64,000 bases of DNA from Symbiodinium kawagutii. Its lineage: Eukaryota; Sar; Dinophyceae; Suessiales; Symbiodiniaceae. The position numbers and the translations under genes were made by a program. The number at the start of each line of letters is the position of its first letter. Positions within the stretch are counted from its first letter, which is position 1. This document shows, one piece after another, positions 23,712 through 36,251 of the stretch. The notes under the pieces are model-generated. The model had not been told where the DNA came from, did not search any database, and saw only the letters and a list, made by a program, of their open reading frames with translations. The stretch is taken from assembly GCA_009767595.1 (NCBI GenBank), contig VSDK01022358.1:153351-217350 (forward strand), written 5' to 3'.

Positions 23712-23756
23712 GCCTCCAATGTGGCGATCAGCTGCCTGAAGCAGTTGTTGATGAAG
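23712..23756 (+). CDS. kinase exon 15 (alpha-H)
   Basis: The acceptor cccgctag is followed by ASNVAISCLKQLLMK and the donor gtgcgcc, phase 0 at both ends. LKQLLMK joined to AREDRPDA of exon 16 matches the LL..xxxRPxA pattern of kinase subdomain XI. Confidence 0.65.
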
Positions 23757-24189
23757 GTGCGCCTAGGGAGCCACGGGAACCCACCAACGGAGACTGCCAA
23801 CCAAGGGAACCAAGCAACCAGCCAAGGTAACCAACCTACCCAGCAAGGGAACCAACCAACCATGGTGAATCATGGCCATAATGATGTTGGATATAGGGAA
23901 TACCGTTGAGCAGCGCCAGGCTCTAGAGGTTGATAACCCAGCCAACTGGCTATACAGGAGCTGCATCCCTGTTGTTCTTTGTCATCTATGCTATCATTGT
24001 TCGCTACGACTGGGCATCCAAGCAACCAACCCGGATCAACACTGATTATAATGATCTACAACGATCCTAAAGTAGAATGTTCGAAATGCCCAATCTTGAT
24101 TTTCCATATTCTACTTCAGGACGATCAAAGAAATCCAAATCGAGTTGAGCGTCGCTGACCTCCCAGGGTCATTGGAGTTTTTCATAGCC

Positions 24190-24295
24190 AACACCAACCC
24201 CAACCCCACGCCTGACCCCACCACCCCCAACCCCAAGCCCAACCCACCATCCCTCCCAAGCCCAACCACCACCAAGCGCCACCGCCATCCCCCAG
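24190..24295 (+). repeat. C/A-rich tract before the exon 16 acceptor
   Basis: About 100 bases consist mostly of ccaacccc-type sequence with few g or t, ending at cccccag of exon 16. It may serve as an unusual pyrimidine-rich acceptor region, or may simply be low complexity. Confidence 0.5.
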
Positions 24296-24371
24296 GCACG
24301 CGAGGACCGACCTGATGCCACTGCAGCCTTGGAACTCGAGTGGTTGGCGGCGCCCAGGCACATGTTCCGTG
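24296..24371 (+). CDS. kinase exon 16: RPDA..WL (end of C-lobe)
   Basis: The acceptor atcccccag is followed by AREDRPDATAALELEWLAA and PRHMF. DRPDA..ALxxxWL is kinase subdomain XI, with the conserved arginine. Three overlapping GT donors lie at 24369, 24372 and 24375, all leaving phase 1, so the gene continues. The catalytic domain ends here. Later exons would hold the C-terminal part. Confidence 0.75.
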
Positions 24372-25047
24372 GTGGTGGAGGCCTCCTGTGGTTGAAAATG
24401 GTGGGTTGATGGTGGTTAGATGGTGGGTGAGTGGAGGTTATATTTGGATGTGGTTTATGGGGTAAGGGTAAGGGCGAATTGATATAATTCACTGATGGGC
24501 AATGATTGGTGAGTGGCTATGGTTGATACTGGTTGGTTGACGGTTTCTAGTAGTTTGTTGTTGGTTCGAAATGTTAACAGTGGTTGATTGGTGGTTTCGT
24601 TCATGGTTGTGGATTGTGCGCAGTTTTAATGATCCATGGTGGTTTAGTTTACGATTGATGATCATCAATGCGCATTGATGCTTAGTGAGCGGTGAAGTAA
24701 GCATCATATAATGCAGTACTTGATAAGCTACTCTTTAATTAGTCGCGGTCAATTAGTGGTCAATTGATGGCTGATCAACCAATGATTGGTCAATTCTGGT
24801 CTATTTTTGAATAATCAATACTGATGGTTGATGATAAGATACAAATGTTTCTTACTTAGTATTTGATTTGTTCATTGACCCCGATGATTGCTACTGCTTA
24901 GTTAAATGATAGTTCATGATGCTAGTTAATGATAGTGGCTGATGATCAGCGTCACTAATGGCAAACTTACAGTACACTTAGTCCATGCCCTTGGCGTACA
25001 GCTAATCACTGGTTCATGGTGGTTTACAATGGTTTTTGATGATTGAA

Positions 25048-25148
25048 ACAAGGTGGGGCCCCTAAACGTTAGCTAAGTTGGCAAACATAACTAGGGTGAT
25101 TACTAGTTGTGGCTTATCAAGCAGCTTATAACCAGGGGGCCCGCCTTG
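25048..25148. mobile_element. MITE family M3, 101 bp
   Basis: It begins acaaggtggggccccta and ends cagggggcccgccttg. The interior contains gttagctaagttggc, as in the other M3 copies. Confidence 0.6.
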
Positions 25149-25568
25149 CAGGTTCATGGTCATTGTGAAAGTTTGGTGATAATAGTTTGTGACAACAGTT
25201 ACTGGTGGCTGAGGATTGTTAGCCGGAATTCGTGATGGTTAATGATGGTCAAGGATAATTCGTAGGCCTGAGTGTCATGAAAATCAATTGCAAAGCAGTT
25301 GAGGTGATGGCTTGTGTATTTGCCATGCTGAACCAGCAGAATGTCTTTGTCCATGATGGCCCTGACCATACCTTCACTCCTAGACACAACCTTGCATCCT
25401 TGGGAGATGGATTGTTTATGCCTTTTGTTTGCTAGCAAACTGCAGCCTTCCTTCACGTTTCAAGCTGAACTGTGCAGGTTCTTCGATCCCATGCCTTGAG
25501 CACGGGTCCGCCTGAAGAAGCAACTACCACAACTTAACAAACAAAGTACGAAAATAATAGACTAAACT

Positions 25569-25647
25569 GGTGGTTTCTCATGTTGAATCATTTGTACTAA
25601 TAAGCCATCCATAGCTTTGGGGTACCCCCAGCTATTGAGAAACCACC
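25569..25647. mobile_element. short M2-type inverted-repeat element
   Basis: ggtggtttctca at the left is the exact inverse of tgagaaaccacc at the right, with ggggtacccc inside. It is 79 bp, shorter than other M2 copies, with a different middle. Confidence 0.55.
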
Positions 25648-27465
25648 AACAAAGCAGATTCCTTCTTGGCCCAGCTGTCGTTCCGGGTGCATCTCCAGGA
25701 ATAGCGAATGTCGGAGCCCCAGCAGTTTCGGCTGTACCCAGAAGAACTCGATCCATTTGATTTTTTTCCACCGAAGGGATGTCGATGATAGTAGTTCATG
25801 ATAATAGTCAATGATAACATTTAACCAATGACAATAGATGTTGATATTTGGTGATAATAGTTGATGATAATGGTTTAAGATAAAAGTTGATGAATTATGT
25901 ATAGTCAATTATACAAATTGTTTTGACAATCATTACTTCTATCATTTTCTATCTACTAAATGACAGCCATCAATAATGATTAAGGATAATGCCAACCCAA
26001 ATTCACAGCATTCTCGGCAGGTCAGCAAAGCAATAGTTTCGTCACTGAGGGGACTTTGCGGCACACAACTATGATTTTGAGGAAACCGACGCCCCAAAAT
26101 CCATATGTTTGAGTCTCAAATCTGTACATGTCAACCGCAGATCTTCGAAGGTGTAAAGAACCGCAGCGACCTGTTTGTTTTTCCTGGTCCTCATGTGATT
26201 GTTTCAACAGCCATTGGTCCAATTCTATGGCTGACAATTGGGTACCCACAGGACCAGGGGATGGGCATTGGAATATCTAACAAGTTTTTCAAATCAATCA
26301 AACAGATGTAGGTACCGTGTACCCCCAACCATTCATATCCCAAACAATGAAAAACTGTTTGTTGGGATGCGTTCACTACTAGCCGTTGCTTCTAGATGTT
26401 CATATTTTACTATTAGCCAATATTAGCCACCATCAACCATCATTGACCATCTTTAGACACTACCAAAGCATCAACCTTAACCATCATTAACTAGTAATTA
26501 ACCAGTAATTAACCATCATTGACCACCATTAACCATCCTTCCCAAGCATTCCCCATGGCACTTAACGGCCTGGTGGCACCCAGCCATCCCTTAGGTGCCC
26601 GACATCTGGGGCCCAGCGTGGCTGGGATTCAACTCATTGGGCCCTGGGATCAGGCGAGGGCTGAGTACCTGGGAATTGTCCAGCGATGGTTGTGCTATGA
26701 TCGTTGCCATGATGATTGGTTGAGTGGTGGAGTTGTGTGAGTGGATTGGTTATGTGAGTGGATTGGTTATGTGGATTGCTGGATTAGTTGAGTTGTGAGT
26801 GTACTATCTCAAGGATCTCGTGGTTCTGTGGATTGGTTGGGTGCGTTAGACAAGGCTTGTGGCTATGTCATGGTGATGGTGAAGTTTGTCCAAGACTGAT
26901 CAATGATATCAAGGGAACATCGCCATCGTTGAAAGGAACTGACATTGCTCTCTGGGAAACTAACCTGGTCGCAGGGGTGAAATTATCAGTAGGTTGAGAT
27001 GCACCAAGCACGGATGAGTACTGATCTTGGTGGTGCTACTAATGGTGGATGGTAATGATTGATCATATGGATTTATATGGTAGTAAGATATCATTAGTGA
27101 TCATCATTGCAACCATAGATCCCTAATCATTGCTACTAATCCAGATTTATCCAGATCAATCACTACTATTGATCTTTTGCAGCTATATAGATCAATACTC
27201 TGATTATCAATAGTGACTATCAAATCTCTACCACTATCTAGTGATTACCACTACTGACCCTTTTCATCACTAACAATCAATCATAATCACTAACATTCTA
27301 CCACTAATAGAGCCCAAGAATCTATATACAATCTCTAGGCATCACTAGATCTGCATATATCTGAAGCTTCAGTGCTATCGCCGCCAGGTCGTTCCTCCAT
27401 CCCTGAGGGCCAAGGCATGGGTCTGTGTGCACGGACGTGCTCCAGTGAACGAGTCTTACCTGAAA

Positions 27466-27565
27466 AAAACGAAAAAAACTCTGAAAAATCTGAAAAAAAA
27501 CGAAGAAAATCTCTGAAAAAATCTGAAAAAAAGAAAACAACGAAAAAAATCGGAAAAAAATAACA
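27466..27565. repeat. A-rich (ctgaaaaaa)n tract
   Basis: Purine-rich low-complexity sequence made of ctgaaaaa, cgaaaaa and similar units. ORFs through it are composition artefacts. Confidence 0.8.
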
Positions 27566-27648
27566 TCCGAAATACCAGCTCTATCTGTAAAAAACATCTG
27601 TCTACTCAGCTCCATACCTTGTTCCACCTTGCTGCAGTTTCTCCGCAG

Positions 27649-27726
27649 GCGGGTCGCGCGGCGCTGCCGCCGCAGATCGCGGCGGCTGCGGAGGAGAAGC
27701 GCACGCAAGCCCTGGAAGCTGTGAAG
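27649..27726 (+). CDS. candidate exon, helix-rich
   Basis: The acceptor tttctccgcag and the donor gtgcggt bound 78 bases. They read AGRAALPPQIAAAAEEKRTQ then ALEAVK, with strongly GC-rich third positions and phase 0 at both ends. The donor matches the gtgcg donors of kinase exons 8, 10 and 15. It is predicted to be helical. It may be a downstream exon of the kinase gene. Confidence 0.5.
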
Positions 27727-29189
27727 GTGCGGTGGAGGATGGTGAGTTGAGGCTTTGGGATGGGTAAAGAATAGTGGTTAATGTCTACCCCCCTAATTAA
27801 TCAACCAGGGGTTTATTAATCCTGGGTTACCATTAATTAGGTAATAAGGGGTAATGATGGTCAAGTCATGTAGTGGTTAACAGTGGATAAGTGATAGTGG
27901 AGGATAAGTTCGAAAGAAATTGACAATGATACGTTCATGATGGTCAATCATGTTAGTCAATAGCGGTTAGGTTAGTAATGGTGGTTAGTAGTGCTTACGG
28001 TAATGGTGGTTGGGTTCATGATTACTTACCCAGTGGTTCGGTAAGAACGGGTAATGATGGTTAAGTGATGATGGTTAATAGTGGTTGAGGTTTCTTAATG
28101 ATGGTTCATGATGGTCAATGATGCTTAATGAATGATGGTTAAGTAATAGTGGTCAATAACCGATAGTAGGTAATAAAGGTGGTTAAGGTTTCAGTAATCA
28201 TAAGGGGATTTCGACCAAAAGCGGCTGATAGTGGTTAGTCGATACTGGTTGTTAATGGTGGTTAATAGTGGTGGTTAATGAGCTGATGGATGATGATTAC
28301 TTATGGAGTACTCATCGGTTCATGATCGTTAATGATAGGTCAATGTTTGTCAACTGTGGGTTAAATGATGGGTCAATGATGGTTTGTGGTGGTGGATAAG
28401 TTCGAAAGAAATGGCTAAGACGAATAATGATGGTGAACAATGGTTGATGATGACGAACGATGGTTGATGATGGTTGATGATGGTTAGATATTGGATTCAT
28501 AGTGATTGAAACATTTGGTTAAGAACAGAAAATAATGATAAGCAAAGGTTGCTGACTGTTCTTTTTGATAGCGAGTTTACCCCTAATACCCTTTGTTACC
28601 ATTACCTCTATGATACTGAAATTACTATATATCCATTACTGTTACCTCATAAGTATTGTTCATTCTCTATTAGTGAAGGTTGATGATTGATTACCAGTGA
28701 ATAGTGGATGATAAGAATCATCTTTGAGGTCACCGCGGCTTCTCCGCTTCGCTTCTTTTTGAAACTCGGGCAGATGATATATCACAACGAGCAAGTTCAT
28801 GGTGATAATTGCTGGCCATGAATCGATGATCTATGATGAAGAACCAGTATGTTTTATCATTGTTTATTATGGTTCTTTATTATAGATCTGGCTATAATGA
28901 TAGCTTCTGAATAGGCTGGTTATTGTAAACCATGAATTGATCTTTATGATGGTTACTGAGCTATGATTATAGTTTTTGGTTATAATGCATGATCAGCTTC
29001 GATGGTCAATAAGATGATCGATAGTCACAGTCATGGTTTCTGATGATTATATTCATGGTGGATAACTGCTCGCAGTGAAAGCTACCTGGTTGGGGGTAGC
29101 TCCTTGTTTGCCAGCTTCACTCTTGGATGTTCCCACAAGGCTGGTTGATCCATTCCAACTTCAGCGTTTGATTTCACAGAATTAGAGTT

Positions 29190-29284
29190 GGCTATGAGTC
29201 AATATAAACCAGCAACAATAACAACCAACAAAACTATAGGGAAAACAATGGTTAATGTTATATAGGGGAACCAGGGGTATGGGG
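29190..29284. mobile_element. truncated MITE family M1 copy
   Basis: It begins ggctatgagtcaatat and shares agggaaaacaatggttaatg and ggaaccaggggtatgggg with M1, but the right terminal repeat is missing. Confidence 0.5.
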
Positions 29285-29996
29285 TGAGCTGTTGCAGTTG
29301 TTGATGGAAATGGCGAGCTGTTGCAGCTGTTGATGAGCGAGTTTTTTGGTTGCGAGGCCCCACCATAGATGGACTACATGTTCATAAATCATGCTTGTGT
29401 ATGGTTGTGTTGTGTTTGAGTGCTTCGCATTGATAAGGTGGCATTCGGCGGCGACTCTTCATCTATAGTCATGGAGGTTGATGGATGTGACCCAGTCTTT
29501 GACATGTTTGACCATACGTACTGCTCAAAAGACATTCTTATGAAAGCCTCAAGAAGAACCATGGCACCAAAGCTGTCTTGACTTGTTGTTTGATGGGGCT
29601 TGAGGGTTACACGTGATTTGTTCTTGAAGGACCAGTTTACCAGACAGAGCCATGATTTTGCAAATCGTCAACGTCATCATTGACCACGAACCAGCTGATC
29701 TACTATCATCAATCACCAACCAAGTACGATAATCAACCATTGAAATCGCCATTCTCATGAAAATTCACCCACTAATCCATCTTTAAAACCGGAATTAAAT
29801 CGCCACTTTTTATGGGAATTCACCCGCTAACCATTGAAATCGCCATTCTCAAGGGAATTCACCCACTAAAAATTGGTTGATCAATATTGATCCATGGAAT
29901 TCATCACCCACTTACCATTAAATCGCCATTCTTTTGGCCACTTTTATGGGAATTCACCCAATTCACATCAAACTAAACCACTAAAAAGGAAAAATA

Positions 29997-30080
29997 ACAA
30001 CAATAATAGGGAAAACAATGGTTAATGATGGAGGAGCCACTAAAAACATCATTAACCATCATTAACCATTGTTTTCCCTC
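29997..30080. repeat. inverted pair of M1 fragments
   Basis: agggaaaacaatggttaatg at about 30008 is followed by its reverse complement cattaaccattgttttccct at about 30059. These are the internal arm of M1 facing itself, so the segment could form a hairpin. Confidence 0.5.
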
Positions 30081-30145
30081 TTATGGCCATGTTCTTATGG
30101 CCAAAAGCGAAAGCAGACCACACCACACCACTCCGCTGCACTCAG

Positions 30146-30175
30146 ATGCGCAGCAGCTTGGCCCACCTCGGCAAG
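30146..30175 (+). CDS. candidate micro-exon
   Basis: The acceptor gctgcactcag is followed by MRSSLAHLGK and then gcgggg, the same GC-type donor as at kinase exon 6. Phase is 0 and it would join smoothly after the 27649 candidate. Alternatively it extends to the gtcgtt donor at 30212. No domain was recognised. Confidence 0.33.
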
Positions 30176-31283
30176 GCGGGGGGGGGCCCGGCCATGCCCG
30201 CGGCACGTGCAGGTCGTTCCATGATGTTGGGTGATGAATGGCTGCTTGAGAGTGGCTGCTTGAGCTTAGTTAAGGTTAGTATCCCTTGATTTTGATGAGT
30301 TTTCGTATCCGTCCATGTGTTTTGACATTGGTTTTTGACTTTGATGAACAGAATGATATTGGCTAACTGAGGACTGATAACGATCACTAGTTGATCGTTA
30401 GTATTGCCACATTGATGACGAATCCCGGGTAGAATATGTCAATCTGAGTGTATATTGACTATAATTGACTCATGGAGATATGAATTGACAATTATACTTA
30501 TAATGCTTAATGATGACTTATAATGCTTCATGATGACTAATAGTTGTATGAATAATCACCATGGACAAGAGTGGTCAATGGTCAATGTTGTAACTGGTAT
30601 ATCAACATTGGTAAGAATGATTTGTCATTAAGTGGAGCGTCCCGTTGCCAAGGGATGTAATTGGTAAATTGGTAATGAATATCAGTATTTGTCACCATTA
30701 TCAGTGATATAGCTAGTCAACGGGGATAGTGATCAACCAGTTATCCACAGCTGTAGTGAGAACTCATCAAATGGAGCCGATGGATAGCAAGAGTTGGAGT
30801 TTTTTCCAAGACTCTTCTGCTTGGATATCGATAGTGAGGATCAGCTTGGGTGTGGGACTTCCATGTCCAGCTTGATTCCGAGAACTGGCAATAAACACAT
30901 CAGAACCGAAGCCATTGGTTGATGGTCGATTCACGGTTGATGACAGTGAAGGGTTGGTCGGGTTGATGGATGTTGATGATGGATCATAGTGAACTGTTTG
31001 TGGGAAAAAAGCATCACTTCTCATCACCAGTCATTATCGACCACAACGCTTCGCTGGTGAGTGCTTTTACACTGTTTGATTTTTTAGAGTATTTGATCAT
31101 GACTAACTGTTCATGATCATCAACAAAATCACATCACCAGTCATCTAGTATTGTCAATCACGGTTGGTTCCCCTGCTACTTACCCCTGGTAGTTCCCCTG
31201 GTGGTTCCCCTGGTGGATCTCCTGGCAATTCCCCTGGTACCCTGCTTGTGAACTGTCATGGTGATGCCTGGACAACGCTGAAG

Positions 31284-31333
31284 GGTTCTTCAATCGTCAC
31301 CATGTTGCGCCAGTTGCATCACCTTCTCGTGAG
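31284..31333 (+). CDS. candidate exon
   Basis: It reads GSSIVTMLRQLHHLLV and ends before gtgagaag, a strong donor. The acceptor (cgctgaag) is weak. It is an amphipathic-helix-like piece with no known motif. Confidence 0.3.
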
Positions 31334-31654
31334 GTGAGAAGGGCTCGAGTGCCAAGCATGGAGCAGCTTGGCGTATCACGTTCCCCAACTGCTGGTGACA
31401 GGGTGGGGGGAAGCGTCGGAACACTCGTTCAGCAATAGGTTCCAAAGGTTTCAGGTTTAACTTGGCAAAGATCAATAGTTGTTTGGTTGCTTCGCAACGT
31501 TGCGAGATAGTTGCATGGGTAGTCGGTGACTGAAATGTAACAGAGTCCCCAACAACAGACATCTACAATGGTGAACCATCATCATGTGTGTCATCTCTTG
31601 GTTTGTCATGCAAGCAACTACTAATTAGGAAGTATCAAACAACTCAGTTGATGT

Positions 31655-31769
31655 GGCTATGGGTCAAAACCCCGTACCCCTGGTTCCCCATCATTAGCCA
31701 TTGTTTTCCTTGTTATTGTTGGTTACTAACCCCCATGAAATTTGTTGGTTAACTGCTTGACCCATAGCC
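31655..31769. mobile_element. MITE family M1, 115 bp, TSD atgt
   Basis: It begins ggctatgggtcaaaacccc and ends gcttgacccatagcc, with perfect 11-bp terminal inverted repeats (ggctatgggtc / gacccatagcc). It is flanked by atgt on both sides (31651-31654 and 31770-31773). This is the best-preserved M1 copy. Confidence 0.85.
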
Positions 31770-34755
31770 ATGTGTTTGAATAGCAACAAAAATGGATCCG
31801 GGAGGAGACTTGTATCAAACAGCGAGTGGAACACGGCTACTTCTGCTGATCAGCATTCCTGAGAAGCTTCATGTGAGAGGCATTAACCAAGCACAACACA
31901 GAAAACACCATGGGTTCAGGACCTGTTGGGTGGGGGTTCCCCTTGCTGTGGCAAGGGTTGTTTTCATGTCGGGAGTTCGGTTGCGGAGGTCTTGGGTGGC
32001 GAGTGCTTGCCCAACTGGTTGGATGGGGATTACTTGATGGGTTGGCAACGCAGCCCATGAACTGGTTGCATAGCTATCAGGCTCAAACATGGAGAGACCA
32101 GCTTATTCGGAGGAGTTACAGTGCAGAACAGCTATGGAAAAAGCCATCCTCATGAGGATAGGTCCCGAATCAGTTGGCCCTGAACCACTCCATTACCAAC
32201 CAGTACGATTAGTCAGGAACGTTTGTTAAGGATCATTGACCTGCAATCGTCAACCACCACTAACCATCATTTCATCAGGCATTTCTGACCACTCTCAAGC
32301 ATCATTGACTATTATTAGCCATCATCAACATTCATTTCCACCATCACTAGGCATTTCCAACGATCACTATAGCATTGAACATTCATTTACCATCATTACC
32401 ATCATTACCATCATTTACATCATTACTGGGGTACATCACTAAGCATGCTATGAACCCAAGAGTTTCTGAACCCCCTGGTGTTGCTTTCCAAGGAGCTGGT
32501 CGGTGGACGCTCCCTTTGAGGCGCATCCGGTGACCCCACTGGGATTCCCCAGGAATCCCAGGGGAGCACATTGGCCCTGCGGATATCCCAGTGTTGGGAA
32601 TCAATGCACATCCAAGTGTTCGTGATATTGGAGTAAATGATCAGGTGATAACATTAGTCTCCCTGGTCTTTGTTACTTGGTGGTTACCCCGTTGGACGTT
32701 GGAGTTGAGACAGGTGGTTACAAATCGAACTTGAACTAGTTGAAGGTGGTCGGTGCTGGCTGGCGCGAGTTGATAAGATCGTTTCAATAGAGGATTTGGC
32801 TCAGGGTCATTTCCAATGGTCCAAGAATGGGGATAGGAGTCAATAATAGGATGGGTCATTAATAGGATGGTTCATTTATAGGATGGGTCATTGGATCATT
32901 ACAAATGAATGGGTCAAAATATGTCAAAATAGATGGTTCATCATGAATGACAAATTCTAGACTGGTTATTTGAAAGACGTGTACAGCAAAGGGTATAGCT
33001 GCTGAGATACAGCCTGCATTGTGACAAGGAAGATGGTGTTGCCTGTCGAATTCATGGGATTTTGTTTGATTTTGGAGGGTTTAGAGCGAGAAGCTATTCT
33101 GTTGTAGAATGCAGCCATATGCGAGATGTGAGCAGTTGTGAGCACTTAACCCGTGGCTCGGTTTTGAGTCATGTTGGAGAACAGGTGTCATGTGTGGAAG
33201 GTTGACAAACCAACAAATCTACCACGGCAACACCATCTGTGGACTTGCGGGAGATGACCGTTTTCCATGGTCACGAGATACGACCCCTGTGTTCCTTCAT
33301 GCTTCGCCATCAGCCTGCCTTGGCCAGATGGAATTTGCCATGGAGTCCAAAGGCCGGGGCCGCGAGAAGCTTCTCCAGACAGCAACTGTTGTTGTGGTTG
33401 AAGTGATGATCAACGGATTATACTGGTTGATAATGGTTGAGAATGGTTAGTTATAGGGGACGATAAAAAAAATGATAGAGGTTTCTAATGATGCTTATAG
33501 GCTTGAAGTGATGACGAACTCTTGAAAAAGAAGAATCTAAATCAAGTTGAGGGTTGTAGCTTGATTGGTTCGCCTGCCCTCCTTCAAAGTTGGACTTGCA
33601 CCTCCTTGGGTATGTTCCAAGCCGGCTAGGCATATCCGAGTCATCCCAAACCTGCTTGAGATTGGCGCTTTTGCCCCATGGATTCTGTTCTGCCGTGGAT
33701 TTTCACTTCCGGTTGGTGGCAACATCTGCAACCTGGGCTTGGGAAGAAGGGCTTCCGGGCAACACCCCGCTTTCACTGCGGGAGTCTTGGCCGTTGGACC
33801 GGCGGGGGGGCCCCCCCGGGGACTGCCCATGTCTCAGATCTCCAGCTGCTGGCTCGGCCACACGGTGTGGCTGTTCTGACCGACAACATGGACCAGCCAT
33901 AGGAATCGTGACTTGATGTGGGCAGAACCAACTCACAATGAAGAGTGGCATGGTGCGAAGCGAAAGCTTTGGATGTGTTTCCGGCACACCCTGAAAAGGA
34001 ATTTTCGGAATTTGCCTTTGTCACATTAAGGCAGCATTGTAATGCTCATACACTTGTGTATTCTTGCGTATGTTACTTGCCTTTTTCCTCGTTTTGATTG
34101 CTCTTTGGCTGCATCATTTTTTACCCCCAATTATTTTCCAGTTCATTAATCGTTGGCTCACAGCAAGCCCAAACTGACAGCCACACCAAGAGTTGGGTGT
34201 GGGCAGCTATAAGCAAGCAGGGTAAGGTTCAACGTTTTTTGGGATACATAAGCAAAATAAAATCATTCTATTCCAGTCTATAGGCAAAAGAAATAGTTTA
34301 CTGGTATAAGCAAGAAGGAGAGGTTCAAGCAGTGCATGTTGCAACAACGGTTTCAGAAGACCTCAGACAATCAGTGGTGTCCCTGCTGAAATTAACATCG
34401 CTTCACTGAGTGACTGTGACCCCCTGAACGCTAGCTTTGCGGCTTGTTATTCTTAGGACAAATAACTATAACAAGACACAAAACTATCTACCTATGACTG
34501 ACCATAGCCATAGTTATCATTTTCAACAGTTTAACCATCTGATTTCATAACTATTTCCATCAACTATGACCATTATCAACTATACTGTGAATTAATGGTA
34601 ATAGTTATGAAGCAGAAAAAGGTCATGGTTAATGAACACATTATTAAACCAGTTAATTATTATCAACTATACTATAATCAACACTATCAAGATTCGGAGC
34701 CACGAAAAAAGGGAACTGCCAGAACTGCCCACACAGGGTCCGCGCCTTTCCTCAG

Positions 34756-34810
34756 GCTGCATACAGCGACTCCGAGGGGGAGGCGATGTGGAAAAGCGCC
34801 CTTGGAATTT
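34756..34810 (+). CDS. candidate exon
   Basis: After a strong acceptor (gcctttcctcag), a frame reads AAYSDSEGEAMWKSALGI. It stays open to a stop at about 34850. Donors at 34784 (gcgatg) or about 34814 (gtggaa) are possible, so the end is approximate. Function unknown. Confidence 0.3.
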
Positions 34811-35105
34811 GGGTGGAACGGGACGGTTCATGGTGCTTAGAGATGGGTTAGTAATCTGGTAACATGGGGAAAATGGTTATAGGGGTTATAGACCAGATTT
34901 TACATCTGTACTGGGTATAACCGTTATACCCAGATAATGGTAACATATGATGGTTATACCCAGATAATGGAGATAGTGGTTACTCGTAGGGGTTAAACAT
35001 GGGAATAAGTAACCACTATGTTAAAGATGGGTAAGCTGGCGATTTGATAGTTGGCTTATAGGGGATAATGACCCACTGAAGTGATTAAACAGGGTTAAAC
35101 AATGA

Positions 35106-35212
35106 CTGGTTGGTGGTTTGATTGACATGTTTATTTTCCCTGATATATTCACAAATGGTTGGTTGGTTGGTTGAATGGTATGATTTATAGGGGTTGAAGC
35201 TACCATGGGTAC
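35106..35212. mobile_element. MITE family M4, eroded right end
   Basis: It begins ctggttggtggtttgattga, identical to the copy at 1431, and ends ggggttgaagctacca. Its inner ggttggttg block has gained extra ggtt units. Confidence 0.55.
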
Positions 35213-35439
35213 ACGGTATAGGAGATTTACCACCTGAGCTCACCTTACGGTTGGACTCATAGTTATTCATTGCTGAATCATGGATATGACCATGATGAAT
35301 CATTGGTTGGGTATGGTCGGCGCGTGGGAATGTTGCGTAATACTTACCAATTCACTATCAACTAGCCACTGATTGACCATTTACAAATTATTATCAATGA
35401 GAAACCAATAATTTATTAATTCCTCAACCAGCAGCGTTT

Positions 35440-36160
35440 CTGAACCATCAACCAACGAGCAATCAAACATTAACCAACCATTCACCAGCCACTACTAGTC
35501 ACTAAACATCCATAAATCATCGATCATCCATTGATTATCCATCAACCAACCAACCAAACCAAATCAACCAATCAACTGTCAATTAACCAACCAATTAACT
35601 AACAATCAACCAAACTAAACCAACTAATTTACCAACCATTCAACCAATAATCGACCAAATTAAGCCAACTATTTTACCAACCAATTAACCAACCCTTAAC
35701 CATCAATAATCCATGACGAGTAACCACCAACCAGCCAATCAACCAACCAGTCAACCAACCAATTGACCATCAATTTACCAACCAAACCAAACTAAACCAA
35801 TTAAACCACCATCAACCAACCAACCAATCAACCAACCAATTAGCATAATTTACTGTCAATTAACCAACCAATTAAGCAACAATCAACCAAACCAACCAAT
35901 TAAACCACCATCAACCAACAACCAATCAACCAACCAATTAGCATAATTTACTGTCAATTAAGCAACCAATTAAGCAACAATCAACCAAACCAACCAATTA
36001 AACCACCATCAACCAACCAAACAAGCACCAACCCCCCATTACATTAACCATCAATCATCCATGACTAGTCAACCAACCAAACCAATTTAACCAATCAACC
36101 AAACCAATTTAACCAACTACTTTACCATCCAATCAAACCAACCAACCAAACCAGTTCAAC
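35440..36160. repeat. (CCAA)n-rich region with a 98-bp tandem unit
   Basis: About 700 bases of ccaacc, atcaacc and attaacc units. Within it, about 35800-36020 repeats with a 98-base period (marker tagcataatttactgtcaat at 35841 and 35939). No gene is visible inside. Confidence 0.8.
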
Positions 36161-36201
36161 CAAACCAGGTCCCGACTTCTCCCATCTTTCACCACCTCCA
36201 G

Positions 36202-36251
36202 GAGCTCCTTCGAGCGCGAAGCACGATGCTCTGCAGCTGCGAGCACCTGCC
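36202..36251 (+). CDS. candidate exon in a GC-rich island
   Basis: The acceptor caccacctccag and the strong donor gtgagg bound 50 bases reading ELLRARSTMLCSCEHLP. A second frame (SSFEREARCSAAASTC) stays open to about 36350, so the reading frame is not certain. The island is sharply GC-rich inside AT-rich repeats. Confidence 0.33.

Larger units (their letters stand above)
769..24371 (+). other. multi-exon protein kinase gene (catalytic domain span)
   Basis: Short plus-strand exons, read in order, rebuild a eukaryotic protein kinase catalytic domain. The landmarks are the glycine loop (exon 1), AVK lysine (2), SHPYIVKL (4), LVMDLIVGGQLF hinge (5), HRDVK (7), AENIML (8), LIDFGLA (9), CGTAYYCAPE (10), DVWAAGATW (11) and DRPDATAALELEWL (16). 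Most neighbouring exons agree in phase, which unrelated ORF noise would not do. The catalytic Lys, HRD Asp, metal-binding Asn and DFG Asp are all present, so the enzyme should be a Ser/Thr kinase. The HRDVKAEN and GTAYYCAPE style resembles CAMK/CDPK-like kinases of alveolates, but the subfamily is not settled. Introns run from about 0.3 to 4.3 kb and carry TIR elements and an antisense LINE. The true start and end of the gene were not found. Exon edges are predictions and no transcript was seen. Confidence 0.85.

Noticed and set aside
26022-26740. Possible exons (such as VPDIWGPAWLGFNSLGPG near 26593)
   Set aside because: Splice sites are weak, there is no motif, and phase cannot be tied to any neighbour.
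33537-34024. Overlapping ORFs on both strands in a GC-rich patch
   Set aside because: Several frames are open on both strands because of GC content. No motif favours one, and no clear exon edges were found.
35440-36160. Possible CRISPR-like or centromeric array
   Set aside because: The repeats are irregular CCAA-type units without constant spacers. Only a 98-bp unit repeats about twice.
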